64,000 nt of DNA. Source: Modicisalibacter xianhensis (lineage in GTDB: Bacteria; Pseudomonadota; Gammaproteobacteria; Pseudomonadales; Halomonadaceae). Under the pieces are notes generated by a model. That model saw only the letters and a program-made list of their open reading frames with translations, ran no database searches and was not told the origin of the DNA. This document shows positions 1 to 8,077 of this stretch, one piece after another (positions within the stretch are counted from its first letter, which is position 1; every line of letters starts with the position of its first letter). The position numbers and the translations under genes were made by a program. The stretch is from assembly GCF_900113605.1 (NCBI RefSeq), contig NZ_FOPY01000007.1, positions 1 to 64,000 on the forward strand, read 5' to 3'.

Positions 1-420
1 GGCCTGAAGGACGGCAAGGGCGACATCCAGGCACTCAACAAGATCGTCAAGACCGTCGGCGATCGCCTGGTCTACGTGGGTGGCGTACCCACCGCGGAAA
101 TCTTCGCCGAGGCGTACCTGTCCATCGGCGTGAACACCTACTCCTCGGCGGTGTTCAACTTCGTGCCGGACATGGCAGTCAAGTTCTACAAGGCGCTGCG
201 CCAGGGCGACTCGGCGACCGTCAAGACGATCACCAACGAGTTCTTCATCCCCTTCGTCAATCTGCGTGACAACAAGAAGGGCTATGCGGTCAGCCTGATC
301 AAGGCCGGCGCCGAGATCATCGGCAAGCCGGCGGGCAGTGTCCGTGCACCGCTGACCATGCCTAGCGAGCAGGAAATCGCCACGCTCAAGCGGCTAGTCG
401 AGAAGGCTGAAACGCTATAA
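1..420 (+). CDS. kdgD: 5-dehydro-4-deoxyglucarate dehydratase, copy 1 (3' part only)
   Basis: The reading frame is open from the first base, so the gene starts before the window; 139 codons of the C-terminal part remain. It belongs to the DHDPS/NAL class I lyase family and would convert 5-keto-4-deoxyglucarate to 2-ketoglutarate semialdehyde, CO2 and water in the cytoplasm. The visible fragment opens with G-L-K-D-G, which contains the Schiff-base lysine as its third residue. It is followed 29 bases later by gudD, whose product is its substrate. The first 180 bases are about 96% identical to the second copy at 6019-6198, then identity falls abruptly; see findings. Confidence 0.92.
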   Translation, partial: GLKDGKGDIQALNKIVKTVGDRLVYVGGVPTAEIFAEAYLSIGVNTYSSAVFNFVPDMAVKFYKALRQGDSATVKTITNEFFIPFVNLRDNKKGYAVSLIKAGAEIIGKPAGSVRAPLTMPSEQEIATLKRLVEKAETL

Positions 421-449
421 CCCCCAGGATTTGCTGACGGAGACTTTCA

Positions 450-1790
450 ATGTCCAGCCATGGCACCCCCACCATCACCGATATGCAAGTCATCCCGGTT
501 GCGGGTCGCGACAGTATGCTGCTCAACATCGGCGGGGCGCACTCGCCCTATTTTACCCGCAATCTGGTCCTGCTGACGGACAGCGCAGGCAATACGGGTG
601 TGGGTGAAGCTCCCGGTGGCGAGACGATACAGAAGTCTCTTGAGCAGGCCCGTCAGTTTGTCGTCGGTCAGCCCATCGGCAAGTTGCGTTCGATGGTGGC
701 CTCGCTGCATACCGCCGGCCGTGGAGCCGACTTCGAAGATTTCGGCAAAGGCTCCTGGACCTTTGAGTTGCGAGTCAACGCGGTAGCGGCGCTGGAAGCG
801 GCGCTGCTCGACCTGCTTGGCAAGTTTTTGGATGTACCGGTAGCCGAGTTGCTGGGGGACGGCAAGCAGCGCGATAGCGTCGAGGTGCTGGGCTACCTGT
901 TCTTTATCGGTGATGGCCATGCCACGCCGCTGGATTATCGCCGCGGTACTACCGGTTTCAGCCATGACTGGTATCGCTTGCGTGACGAGGTGGCGATGAA
1001 CCCTCAGCGCATCGTTGAACTGGCCGAGGCGGCTCAAGATCGCTACGGCTTCAAGGACTTCAAGCTCAAGGGCGGTGCGCTGCCAGGCGAGCAGGAAATC
1101 GAAGCCGTCACGGCATTGCACAAAGCCTTCCCCGAGGCCCGCACCACCATCGATCCCAACGGGGCCTGGTCACTCAATGAAGCGATCCGGCTATGCAAGG
1201 ATCTGCATGGCGTTATTGCTTATGCCGAGGACCCGTGCGGTGCGGAGCAGGGATTCTCCGGTCGAGAGATCCTGGCTGAGTTTCGCCATGCTACCGGTTT
1301 GCCTGTTGCTACCAACATGGTCGCAACCAACTGGCGCGAAATGGCTCACGCGCTAATGCTGCGCTCAGTCGACATCCCGCTTGCCGATCCTCACTTCTGG
1401 ACACTCTCGGGAGCGGTACGGGTATCCCAGCTGTGCCAGGACCACGGCATGACTTGGGGCTCGCACTCCAATAATCACTTCGATATTTCTCTGGCAATGT
1501 TTGCCCAGGTCGGGGCGGCGGCAGTTGGTCGTATCACCGCACTGGACACGCATTGGATCTGGCAGGAGGGCGATGCCCGCCTGACCCACAACCCACCGCA
1601 GATTATCGATGGCAAGGTTGCTGTTACCGATGCTCCGGGACTGGGTGTCGAGATTGACATGGCGGAGGTCGAAAAAGCCAATGCGCTATACCGCAGCCTG
1701 CCCGCCGGTGGGCGCAACGATGCGATGGCAATGCAGCATCTGATCGATGGCTGGACCTTCGATCCGAAGCGCCCGGCACTGGTGCGCTGA
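450..1790 (+). CDS. gudD: Glucarate dehydratase
   Basis: 446 residues, the normal length of D-glucarate dehydratase in the enolase superfamily. It dehydrates D-glucarate (and usually L-idarate) to 5-keto-4-deoxyglucarate, the substrate of the kdgD gene directly upstream. The catalytic set is complete and falls at the classical numbering: K205-x-K207, metal ligands D235, E260 and N289, and the D313/H339 dyad. The start follows a GGAG-containing site (439-442) after a 29-base gap. It sits between kdgD and a TRAP transporter, so one transcript would carry uptake and two consecutive catabolic steps. Cytoplasmic, Mg-dependent. Confidence 0.95.
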   Translation: MSSHGTPTITDMQVIPVAGRDSMLLNIGGAHSPYFTRNLVLLTDSAGNTGVGEAPGGETIQKSLEQARQFVVGQPIGKLRSMVASLHTAGRGADFEDFGKGSWTFELRVNAVAALEAALLDLLGKFLDVPVAELLGDGKQRDSVEVLGYLFFIGDGHATPLDYRRGTTGFSHDWYRLRDEVAMNPQRIVELAEAAQDRYGFKDFKLKGGALPGEQEIEAVTALHKAFPEARTTIDPNGAWSLNEAIRLCKDLHGVIAYAEDPCGAEQGFSGREILAEFRHATGLPVATNMVATNWREMAHALMLRSVDIPLADPHFWTLSGAVRVSQLCQDHGMTWGSHSNNHFDISLAMFAQVGAAAVGRITALDTHWIWQEGDARLTHNPPQIIDGKVAVTDAPGLGVEIDMAEVEKANALYRSLPAGGRNDAMAMQHLIDGWTFDPKRPALVR

Positions 1791-1794
1791 ACAT

Positions 1795-1840
1795 GCCACG
1801 TTTTGGTGGCTGTCTCACTTAAAACGCCTCGCTACGAGGC
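1795..1840 (+). other. Two small stem-loops in the gudD-dctP leader
   Basis: Two perfect hairpins lie between gudD and dctP: GCCAC/GTGGC at 1795-1810 with a GTTTTG loop, and GCCTCG-CTA-CGAGGC at 1826-1840. Neither is followed by a T-run, so they look like mRNA processing or stability elements rather than terminators. This is inference from base pairing alone. Confidence 0.4.
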
Positions 1841-1883
1841 CTCATTCACTGTTGAAACCACAATAGCGACAAAGGAAACCAAC

Positions 1884-2963
1884 ATGAAGATTCGCACGCT
1901 GACTCATTCCATTGCACTGGCCTCGACTGCCTTGGTCATGGCCGGTACCGCGCAGGCCCAGGAAGAACTGCGCGTACAGACGTCGTTCAACTCTGGCGAT
2001 TATGCCTACCAGTACCTGCAGGAAAACTGGGTGCCCAAGGTCGAGGAAATGACGGGGGGAGACGTGACTCTCAACCTGATGCCGATCGGCAGCGTGGTGC
2101 CCTACAAGGAAACGATCGAGGCAGTGAGCATGGGCCTTCTGGATGGTGACCTGACGGCACCGGCTTATTTCGCCGGTCGTGATCCTGCCTTTGCATTGAT
2201 GGGCGACCTGATCGCCGGTTACGACAAGCCTTCTCAGTTCCTCGACTTCTGTCAGAACGGTGGCGGCGAGGAAGTGCTGCAGAAGGCTATCGACAAAGTG
2301 GCGCCCAATAAGGTGCATGTCGTCGGTTGTGGTCCGTACAAGCGCGAGGCGCTGGTAGCTGCCGTGCCGATCCGCAGTGTCGAGGACCTGAAAGGGCTCA
2401 AGTTCCGTTCGCCGGAAGGCCTGGCTGCCGCAGTTTTCGAACGCGCAGGGGCGACACCGGTCAATATTCCGTTCTCGGAAGTCTACACCTCGCTGCAGCA
2501 GGGCGTGGTAGACGCCGCTGATGCTTCAGCCTACGTCAACAACGATGCCTCGGGTCTGCATGACATCGCCAAGTACCCGATCTATCCAGGCATCCATTCC
2601 ATGTCATCGCAGCAGTTCACGCTCAACCAGAATACCTGGGAGTCGCTGAGCGAAGAGGATCAGAAGGCGCTGAACCAGTGGTTCTATGATGCCTTCAACG
2701 ATCTGGCGGATGCAGTGCATCAGCAGGATGAGAAGCTGGTAGCGCGTGACAAGGCCAAGGGTGACATCACCGTGATCGATTGGCCCCAGGAGGAGCGCGA
2801 TCAGTTCCGCGAGATTGCCCGTGGTGCCTGGGAGGATTTTGCCCAGAAAAGCCCCATCGCTCAGGAAGCGCTCAATGCACATCTCGAGTATATGAAGGCA
2901 CATGGCTTGCTCAAGGGTGATGGTGCCCAATCTCAGGGCGAGGCTTCATCCACACAGGGTTAA
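1884..2963 (+). CDS. dctP: TRAP transporter substrate-binding protein DctP, system 1
   Basis: 359 residues from the ATG at 1884, chosen because AAAGGAAA lies just upstream and because this start gives a clean signal peptide (basic n-region, hydrophobic core, A-Q-A-Q cleavage area near residue 24). An upstream in-frame start at 1803 would put 27 unlikely residues before it. The protein is a periplasmic DctP-family binding protein; the G-L-K-F-R segment corresponds to the conserved region carrying the carboxylate-binding arginine. With gudD and kdgD upstream, the likely ligand is an aldarate such as glucarate, but specificity is inferred from context only. The C-terminus ends in a short Ser/Gln/Gly-rich tail. 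Confidence 0.9.
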   Translation: MKIRTLTHSIALASTALVMAGTAQAQEELRVQTSFNSGDYAYQYLQENWVPKVEEMTGGDVTLNLMPIGSVVPYKETIEAVSMGLLDGDLTAPAYFAGRDPAFALMGDLIAGYDKPSQFLDFCQNGGGEEVLQKAIDKVAPNKVHVVGCGPYKREALVAAVPIRSVEDLKGLKFRSPEGLAAAVFERAGATPVNIPFSEVYTSLQQGVVDAADASAYVNNDASGLHDIAKYPIYPGIHSMSSQQFTLNQNTWESLSEEDQKALNQWFYDAFNDLADAVHQQDEKLVARDKAKGDITVIDWPQEERDQFREIARGAWEDFAQKSPIAQEALNAHLEYMKAHGLLKGDGAQSQGEASSTQG

Positions 2964-2974
2964 TCCCCTTCGTG

Positions 2975-3007
2975 GGCCGCGGCAGTCGGCTGTCGCGGCC
3001 TTTTTTT
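2975..3007 (+). terminator. Intrinsic terminator-like attenuator between dctP and dctQ
   Basis: An 11-bp stem (2975-2985 with 2990-3000, one G-T pair) closes a TCGG tetraloop and is followed by seven Ts. It has the full form of a Rho-independent terminator, yet lies inside the operon, 12 bases after the dctP stop and just before the dctQ ribosome site. Partial read-through would give more binding protein than permease. Confidence 0.85.
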
Positions 3008-3023
3008 ATCCGGAGAGTTACCT

Positions 3024-3575
3024 ATGTCATTCCTCAGCCGTCTTGCGGCCGGCATGGACCGGATCAGTGCTTTCATCGGCTATGCCTGTGCCGTGCTGTT
3101 CTTCGCCTGCATCGTGCTGTCCGCCTTCGAGGTGGTCATGCGCTACGTATTCAATGCGCCCACCCAATGGACTTTCGAAACCGTAATGGCCATCTGCGCG
3201 ACCGGCTGGGTACTGACCAGTGGTTACGTCACCCAGCGCAAGCGTCACATTGCCATCACCATGGTGGAGCTGCTGGTGCCAGCCCATGTCTGGAAGAAGA
3301 TGGAGCTGGTCTCGCTGTTTGTCGCCATCTTTGCCGTCGGGGCTCTGATCTGGGCCGCCTGGGAGCCGGCCATGATGGCTTTTCATAGCCTGGAACGCAG
3401 TGGCAGCTCGTTCAATCCGCCACTACCCGCTTATCTCAAGCCGATACTCGTCGTAGGCGCAGGACTCTACTTGCTGCAACTGCTCGCCAATGTCGTGCAC
3501 TGGTTCGAAGACCGCGCTCGCGAGCGTGATAGCGGGGCCTCGTCTACCACTCCCGCCGAGAAGGATGCCGACTGA
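3024..3575 (+). CDS. dctQ: TRAP transporter small permease DctQ, system 1
   Basis: 183 residues with the four-helix plan of DctQ subunits: helices near residues 15-37, 48-68, 90-112 and 130-152, the last followed by a charged C-terminal tail. DctQ pairs with DctM to form the sodium-coupled membrane unit that accepts ligand from DctP. The start has a GGAGAG site eight bases upstream. Its stop overlaps the start of dctM by one base (TGATG), the usual sign of translational coupling. Function is confident from family and context; substrate is inferred. Confidence 0.88.
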   Translation: MSFLSRLAAGMDRISAFIGYACAVLFFACIVLSAFEVVMRYVFNAPTQWTFETVMAICATGWVLTSGYVTQRKRHIAITMVELLVPAHVWKKMELVSLFVAIFAVGALIWAAWEPAMMAFHSLERSGSSFNPPLPAYLKPILVVGAGLYLLQLLANVVHWFEDRARERDSGASSTTPAEKDAD

Positions 3576-4891
3576 TGGGTATCGAAGTCGTAACATTATT
3601 GATCGTTCTGGCGCTATTGGCGCTGATGGCGTTCGGCATCCCGCTCGGCGTCACCACGCTTGCCGTGTCGGTATGTACTGCGCTGATTTATTACGGCACC
3701 AATGGTCTGTTCCTGGTTGCCTCCAATGTCTATCACGTGCTCGAAAAATATGAGCTCGTCGCCGTTCCTTTCTTCGTGTTCATGGCCAACGTGCTCGAGC
3801 GCTCGGGAATCGCCCATGCACTATTCGACAGCATGTCGATCCTGGGTGGCCGGGCTCGCGGCTCGGTGGCCGTGCAAACCTGTGTGGTGGCCGTCATCTT
3901 GGCTGCCATGAGTGGCATCATGGGCGGTGAGATAGTCATGCTCGGCTTGATTGCCCTGCCGCAGATGTTGCGCCTGGGCTACGATCGCAATCTGTCGATC
4001 GGGATCATTTGTGCGGCAGGCGCCTTGGCCACGCTGATTCCACCGTCCGTGGTCATGATCGTCTATGGCCTGGCCGCCCAGGTATCGATCACTAAACTGT
4101 TTGCGGCTGGTGCCGTCCCTGGCATGGTCCTGGCACTCATCTACATCACCTATATCGTCATTCGCTGCAAGCTCAATCCGGCGCTGGCCCCCATCAACGA
4201 TATTCCCGAGACGGCCTTGCCTTTCCACAAGCGTCTCAAATATCTCAAGGGTGCGATCTTGCCGTTCATTCTGATCGGCTGCGTATTGGGCGCTATCTAC
4301 ACGGGGATTACCACGGTCACCGAAGCTGCAGCGATGGGTGCCGTCGGCGCCATGATCATTGCCGTGATCCTCAAGCAGTTTTCCTATCGCATGATTCGCG
4401 ATGCCATGCGCCAGACTGCACTGACCGTCGGCTCGATCATCTGGCTGGTGCTGGGGGCGGTGAGCCTGGTCGGTATCTATAACCTGATTGGTGGGGTCAG
4501 CTTCCTGACTGGCTTCCTGAAGGGACTCGACATGCACCCTCTGGCGGTCATCGCGGTCATGATGGCCATCGTCATGGTACTGGGGACGTTTCTGGAGTGG
4601 ATTGCGATCATCTTCATTACCGTGCCGATCTTTGCGCCGGTCGTGGTGGGGCTGGGCTATGACCCGGTCTGGTTCGGGGTGCTGTTCGCCATGAACATTC
4701 AGATCTACTACCTGTCTCCGCCGTTCGGCCCGGCCTGCTTCTTCCTCAAGAGCGTTGCGCCCAAGGGCATCGAACTGCAGCACATTTTCAAGGCGGTGCT
4801 ACCGTTCATCGGGCTACAGGTGATCGGCATGGTACTGGTGCTGTTTTTCCCGCAGCTGGCATTGTGGCTGCCTAACCTGATGTTCAACTAA
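3575..4891 (+). CDS. dctM: TRAP transporter large permease DctM, system 1
   Basis: 438 residues, typical of the DctM transport subunit, an inner-membrane protein of about twelve hydrophobic segments that moves the substrate with sodium. Conserved small-residue and proline-rich membrane motifs are present, for example I-P-P-S-V-V-M-I near residue 155 and S-P-P-F-G-P-A near residue 380. Translation is coupled to dctQ. It is followed by a microprotein gene with its own strong ribosome site and then by a terminator, so this operon is kdgD-gudD-dctP-dctQ-dctM-microprotein. Confidence 0.92.
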   Translation: MGIEVVTLLIVLALLALMAFGIPLGVTTLAVSVCTALIYYGTNGLFLVASNVYHVLEKYELVAVPFFVFMANVLERSGIAHALFDSMSILGGRARGSVAVQTCVVAVILAAMSGIMGGEIVMLGLIALPQMLRLGYDRNLSIGIICAAGALATLIPPSVVMIVYGLAAQVSITKLFAAGAVPGMVLALIYITYIVIRCKLNPALAPINDIPETALPFHKRLKYLKGAILPFILIGCVLGAIYTGITTVTEAAAMGAVGAMIIAVILKQFSYRMIRDAMRQTALTVGSIIWLVLGAVSLVGIYNLIGGVSFLTGFLKGLDMHPLAVIAVMMAIVMVLGTFLEWIAIIFITVPIFAPVVVGLGYDPVWFGVLFAMNIQIYYLSPPFGPACFFLKSVAPKGIELQHIFKAVLPFIGLQVIGMVLVLFFPQLALWLPNLMFN

Positions 4892-4910
4892 GTGAGGCGA
4901 GGAGGGAAAC

Positions 4911-5063
4911 ATGCAACCCGATGACAACCACCTGACACGCCAGGATGACGAGTTGACAGTCAGCGACTCACCGGAAGAAGTCAACGAATTCAAGTTTGGC
5001 TATTGGCCGGAGATCGCTGGACTGGCAATGACACTTGCCATCATATGGGTGATTTTCCAGTAG
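4911..5063 (+). CDS. 50-residue single-pass membrane microprotein after dctM
   Basis: A short frame begins 20 bases after the dctM stop, behind the strong site GAGGAGGG. It encodes 50 residues: an acidic soluble N-terminal half (nine Asp/Glu in the first 26 residues), then G-Y-W-P-E-I-A-G and a hydrophobic C-terminal helix of about 16 residues. I do not recognise the family. It lies before the operon terminator, so it should be co-transcribed with the TRAP genes. It could be an accessory or stabilising subunit of the permease. Existence is well supported by ribosome site, placement and composition; function is unknown. Confidence 0.65.
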   Translation: MQPDDNHLTRQDDELTVSDSPEEVNEFKFGYWPEIAGLAMTLAIIWVIFQ

Positions 5064-5139
5064 CTCCATGGAGGCAGGAGGATCCGACGCGGGAGCTTCT
5101 CCGATAGAAAAATTGCACAAAGCCGTTAAAGGCGACCGA

Positions 5140-5168
5140 GCCGATATGGAATTTCCATATCGGCTTTT
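5140..5168 (+). terminator. Terminator of the first aldarate operon
   Basis: A perfect 11-bp inverted repeat (5140-5150 with 5154-5164) around an ATT loop is followed by TTTT. It lies 76 bases after the microprotein stop and closes the kdgD-gudD-dctPQM transcript. Confidence 0.8.
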
Positions 5169-5175
5169 GTATACA
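5168..5175. promoter_or_regulatory. TGTATACA palindrome, possible GntR-type operator
   Basis: TTGTATACAG contains a perfect 8-bp palindrome just downstream of the terminator and about 350 bases before the second kdgD. FadR/UxuR-type regulators often bind sites with a central GTATAC, and a FadR-type regulator ends this operon. No second copy was found in the window, so the assignment is weak. Confidence 0.25.
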
Positions 5176-5520
5176 GTTAATAAAGGGAAGTGGCTTTAAT
5201 TAACGCGTTTTTATTTGATGATTACGCTAAAATAATGAATTCCCCTTTTAAAATAATTGGTTGGTTAGTCCTTGGTTGCCCAAGGTTTGTTTTTTGTTGT
5301 ATTCAGGAAATTTTTTACCAATTCACTAAAAGTTATCCTTCGATATGGGTTCAGTTATTGGGCTTTAGTGTTATCCACCAATGTCGATGTTGTCCATGGA
5401 AGGAGTGGGGGCTAGTTTTTACGACATATGATGTATGACAAATTTTACCTTGCGTTTACGCTTCATGGCGGCGTCTGGAACAAGCGCATACTCATTTCGC
5501 TGAATAAAAAAGGATAAACA
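5169..5520. other. AT-rich intergenic region upstream of the second module
   Basis: About 350 bases of conspicuously low GC compared with the flanking genes. The only long frame, starting at a GTG at 5190 (82 codons), has an improbable composition (rich in Cys, Phe and Trp), a poorly spaced ribosome site and no recognisable similarity, so I do not call it. The stretch probably holds the promoter of kdgD-dctPQM-gci-gli-udh and may be a scar of acquisition. AAAGGA at 5509-5514 is the ribosome site of kdgD. Confidence 0.5.
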
Positions 5521-6438
5521 GTGACCTTCACGAGAGCAGATGTTACCCGCGCCATTGGGGATGGCCTGTTGTCATTTCCCATCACCGACTTCGATGCCAG
5601 CGGCAACTTCGATACCGACAGCTACCGCCAGCGTCTCGAGTGGTTCATCAGTCACGACATCTCGGCCGTGTTCGTGGCCGGCGGGACCGGTGAGTTCTTC
5701 AACCTGACCCTGGACGAGTATCACCAGATCGTTGCTGTGGCCGTCGAGACGGTGGGTGGCAAGCTACCGGTCATCGCCAGCGCCGGGTTGAGCGTGGGCA
5801 GCGGCAAGGCCTTTGCCCTGGCGGCCGAAGAGGCCGGCGCCGACGGCATCCTGCTGATGCCGCCATACCTGACCGAATGCCCGCAGGACGGCTTGGTGGA
5901 CTACGCGCGCCAGATCTGCGATGCCACCAACCTCAACATCATCTACTACAACCGTGGCAACGGCGTGCTCGAGGCCGAGGCTGTGCAGCAGCTTGCCGAC
6001 GCCTGCCCTAACCTGATCGGCCTGAAGGACGGCAAGGGCGACATCCAGGCGCTCAACAGGATCGTCAAGACCGTCGGTGATCGCCTGGTCTACGTGGGTG
6101 GCGTGCCGACCGCGGAAATCTTCGCCGAAGCATACCTGTCCATCGGCGTGAACACCTACTCCTCGGCGGTGTTCAACTTCGTGCCGGACATGGCGGTCAC
6201 GTTCTACCGGGAACTTCGCAACGGGAATAAGGAGGTCGTCAGGAAAATCACTCAGGAGTTCTTCATTCCCTTCATCGATCTTCGCGACAACTGCAAAGGT
6301 TACGCCGTGAGTTTGATCAAGGAGGGCGCCGATATCATCGGTAAACCCGCAGGAAGTGTGCGCTCACCGTTGGTCATGCCAACGCCGGAAGAGCGTCGAC
6401 AACTCGAGAAGCTCATCGCTATCGCTAACCAACTATAA
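5521..6438 (+). CDS. kdgD: 5-dehydro-4-deoxyglucarate dehydratase, copy 2
   Basis: 305 residues, full length for KdgD, with a GTG start behind AAAGGA. The TIM-barrel lyase carries G-G-T-G-E at residues 54-58, the tyrosine pair of Y-Y-N-R-G at 142-143, and the Schiff-base lysine K169 in G-L-K-D-G. It decarboxylates and dehydrates 5-keto-4-deoxyglucarate (the product of Gci) to 2-ketoglutarate semialdehyde. First gene of the second module. The segment at 6019-6198 is nearly identical to the first copy, whereas 6199-6438 is diverged and uses more A/T-rich codons, so the gene is a mosaic. Confidence 0.93.
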   Translation: MTFTRADVTRAIGDGLLSFPITDFDASGNFDTDSYRQRLEWFISHDISAVFVAGGTGEFFNLTLDEYHQIVAVAVETVGGKLPVIASAGLSVGSGKAFALAAEEAGADGILLMPPYLTECPQDGLVDYARQICDATNLNIIYYNRGNGVLEAEAVQQLADACPNLIGLKDGKGDIQALNRIVKTVGDRLVYVGGVPTAEIFAEAYLSIGVNTYSSAVFNFVPDMAVTFYRELRNGNKEVVRKITQEFFIPFIDLRDNCKGYAVSLIKEGADIIGKPAGSVRSPLVMPTPEERRQLEKLIAIANQL

Positions 6439-6470
6439 GCCATACGCCGACTCGTTACTGGAGATACGTC

Positions 6471-7472
6471 ATGAAAAAAACAATGCGCCAGAACCTGACC
6501 ATCGGGATGAAACTAACCGCCATAGCCAGCGCGCTCACCGTCCTTTCGCTACCAGCTCACGCCGAGCAATGGCGAGGCTGGAACATTCACCCACCGGGAT
6601 ACCCGAATTCCATCGCCCTGGAGAGTTTCGCCGAGGCGGTGGCGGACAAGACGGAAGGGCGCATCGAACCCAAGGTCTACCACAACGCGGTACTCGGTGA
6701 TCAGCCCGATGCCATCGAACAGACACGTAACGGGGCGCTGGACTTCGCCAACTTCAACATGGGACCGATGGGGCCGATCGTGCCGGCGACCAACGTGCTG
6801 TCGCTGCCGTTCATCTTCAAGAGTGTCGATGACATGCACCAGGTCATGGACGGCGAGATCGGGCAGCGTTTCGCCGATGCCTTGGCCGAGAAGAACCTGG
6901 TGGCACTGTCCTGGTTCGATTCGGGCGCACGCAGTCTTTACAACACACAGCGTCCCGTGGAAACGCCTGCTGACGTCGAGGGCCTGAAGGTACGGGTCAT
7001 GAACAATGACCTGTACGTCGAGATGATCGATGCGCTGGGCGGCAATGCCACACCGATGTCCTATGGCGAGGTTTATCAGTCACTCAAGACGGGTGTCCTC
7101 GACGGGGCGGAAAATAACTATCCCTCCTATGAATCCAGTAATCACTTCGAGATTGCTCCCTACTACTCGCTGACCGAGCACCTCATTCTCCCCGAGTGCC
7201 TGTGTATCGCCAAGTCGAGCTGGGAATCGCTGTCCGAGGAAGATCAGCAGATCGTTAGCCAGGCAGCGGAGGCTGCAGCAGAGGAACAGCGCCAGCTGTG
7301 GGCCGAGCGTTCCCAGACCAGCCGCGAGAAGGTGCTTTCCGATGGCGTGAAGATCAACGAGGTCGCGGACAAGTCGGCGTTCCAGGAAAAGATGCAGCCC
7401 ATCTATGCGGAGTTCATCAAACAGAATCCGCAGTTGGAATCCCTGGTCAACGACATCCAGGCTGCGCAATAA
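6471..7472 (+). CDS. dctP: TRAP transporter substrate-binding protein DctP, system 2
   Basis: 333 residues with a signal peptide (lysine-rich start, hydrophobic core, A-H-A cleavage near residue 31). The ATG follows GGAG six bases upstream. The G-L-K-V-R-V motif near residue 174 carries the arginine that binds the ligand carboxylate in DctP proteins. The following genes degrade aldaro-lactones and oxidise uronates, so galacturonate/glucuronate or the corresponding aldarates are the expected ligands; this is context-based. The protein is clearly different from DctP of system 1, so the two transporters are not a simple recent duplication. Confidence 0.9.
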   Translation: MKKTMRQNLTIGMKLTAIASALTVLSLPAHAEQWRGWNIHPPGYPNSIALESFAEAVADKTEGRIEPKVYHNAVLGDQPDAIEQTRNGALDFANFNMGPMGPIVPATNVLSLPFIFKSVDDMHQVMDGEIGQRFADALAEKNLVALSWFDSGARSLYNTQRPVETPADVEGLKVRVMNNDLYVEMIDALGGNATPMSYGEVYQSLKTGVLDGAENNYPSYESSNHFEIAPYYSLTEHLILPECLCIAKSSWESLSEEDQQIVSQAAEAAAEEQRQLWAERSQTSREKVLSDGVKINEVADKSAFQEKMQPIYAEFIKQNPQLESLVNDIQAAQ

Positions 7473-7489
7473 CCGCTTGAGAGAAGGGG

Positions 7490-7514
7490 GCGTCCATCCC
7501 CAAGGGATGGACGC
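7490..7514 (+). other. Stem-loop between dctP and dctQ, system 2
   Basis: A perfect 11-bp stem (7490-7500 with 7504-7514) around CAA lies 17 bases after the dctP stop and 18 before the dctQ start. It lacks a clear T-run (TTCGAAAAGG follows), so it looks like a 3'-end protecting hairpin rather than a terminator. It occupies the same place as the attenuator of system 1. Confidence 0.75.
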
Positions 7515-7532
7515 TTCGAAAAGGATGCTGCC

Positions 7533-8075
7533 GTGAGTTCCTATTCCGATCAATTGAGTGACCAGAGCGAAGCGAAGGGCCATGCGCGAACGAAGCTGGA
7601 CAGCATACTGGATGGGCTGGCCCAGCTTTGTATCGTCGTGTCGGGCGTGTTGCTGGTGTTCTTGATCATTTCCTTCGGCTGGCTCGTCTTCGGGCGTTAT
7701 GTCCTGAACGATACGCCGACCTGGGTCGAGCAGACATCGTTGGTCATCGTCGTCTATATCACCTGCCTTGGTGCCGCCGCCGGGGTGCGCAACAACAGCC
7801 ACCTGAGCATCGATTTCGTGCGCGAGGGCTTGCCGGCTCTGCCGCGTGACATCATGCGCTACGTCGCAGACCTGTTCGTCATCGTCTTTGGCGGGTTCAT
7901 GGCCTGGCAGGGCTGGATCATCATGCTGGACAACCTCGAGCGTCCCATTCCCATGATCGGGCTCTCCGAAAGCTGGCGTGCCGCGCCCTTGGTGGTGTGC
8001 GGTGTACTGATCATCCTGTTTTCCAGCGTCAACGTCATCGAACGTGCCCTGGGAACGTCTCGAGGGAGGCCATAA
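7533..8075 (+). CDS. dctQ: TRAP transporter small permease DctQ, system 2
   Basis: 180 residues with a GTG start preceded by AAAAGGA at eight bases. Four hydrophobic segments are visible (about residues 30-55, 65-87, 107-130 and 145-170), as expected for DctQ, after a hydrophilic N-terminus. It forms the membrane complex with DctM encoded two bases further on. Substrate inferred to be a hexuronate or aldarate from the operon. Confidence 0.88.
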   Translation: MSSYSDQLSDQSEAKGHARTKLDSILDGLAQLCIVVSGVLLVFLIISFGWLVFGRYVLNDTPTWVEQTSLVIVVYITCLGAAAGVRNNSHLSIDFVREGLPALPRDIMRYVADLFVIVFGGFMAWQGWIIMLDNLERPIPMIGLSESWRAAPLVVCGVLIILFSSVNVIERALGTSRGRP

Positions 8076-8077
8076 CG

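Noticed and set aside
3821-4783. 320-codon minus-strand frame opposite dctM
   Set aside because: The residue content (His/Asp/Arg/Gln-rich) is the usual antisense image of a membrane protein gene; dctM is certain on the plus strand.
5190-5438. 82-codon plus-strand frame in the AT-rich gap
   Set aside because: GTG start with the purine-rich stretch only two bases away, odd Cys/Phe/Trp-rich composition and no similarity I recognise.
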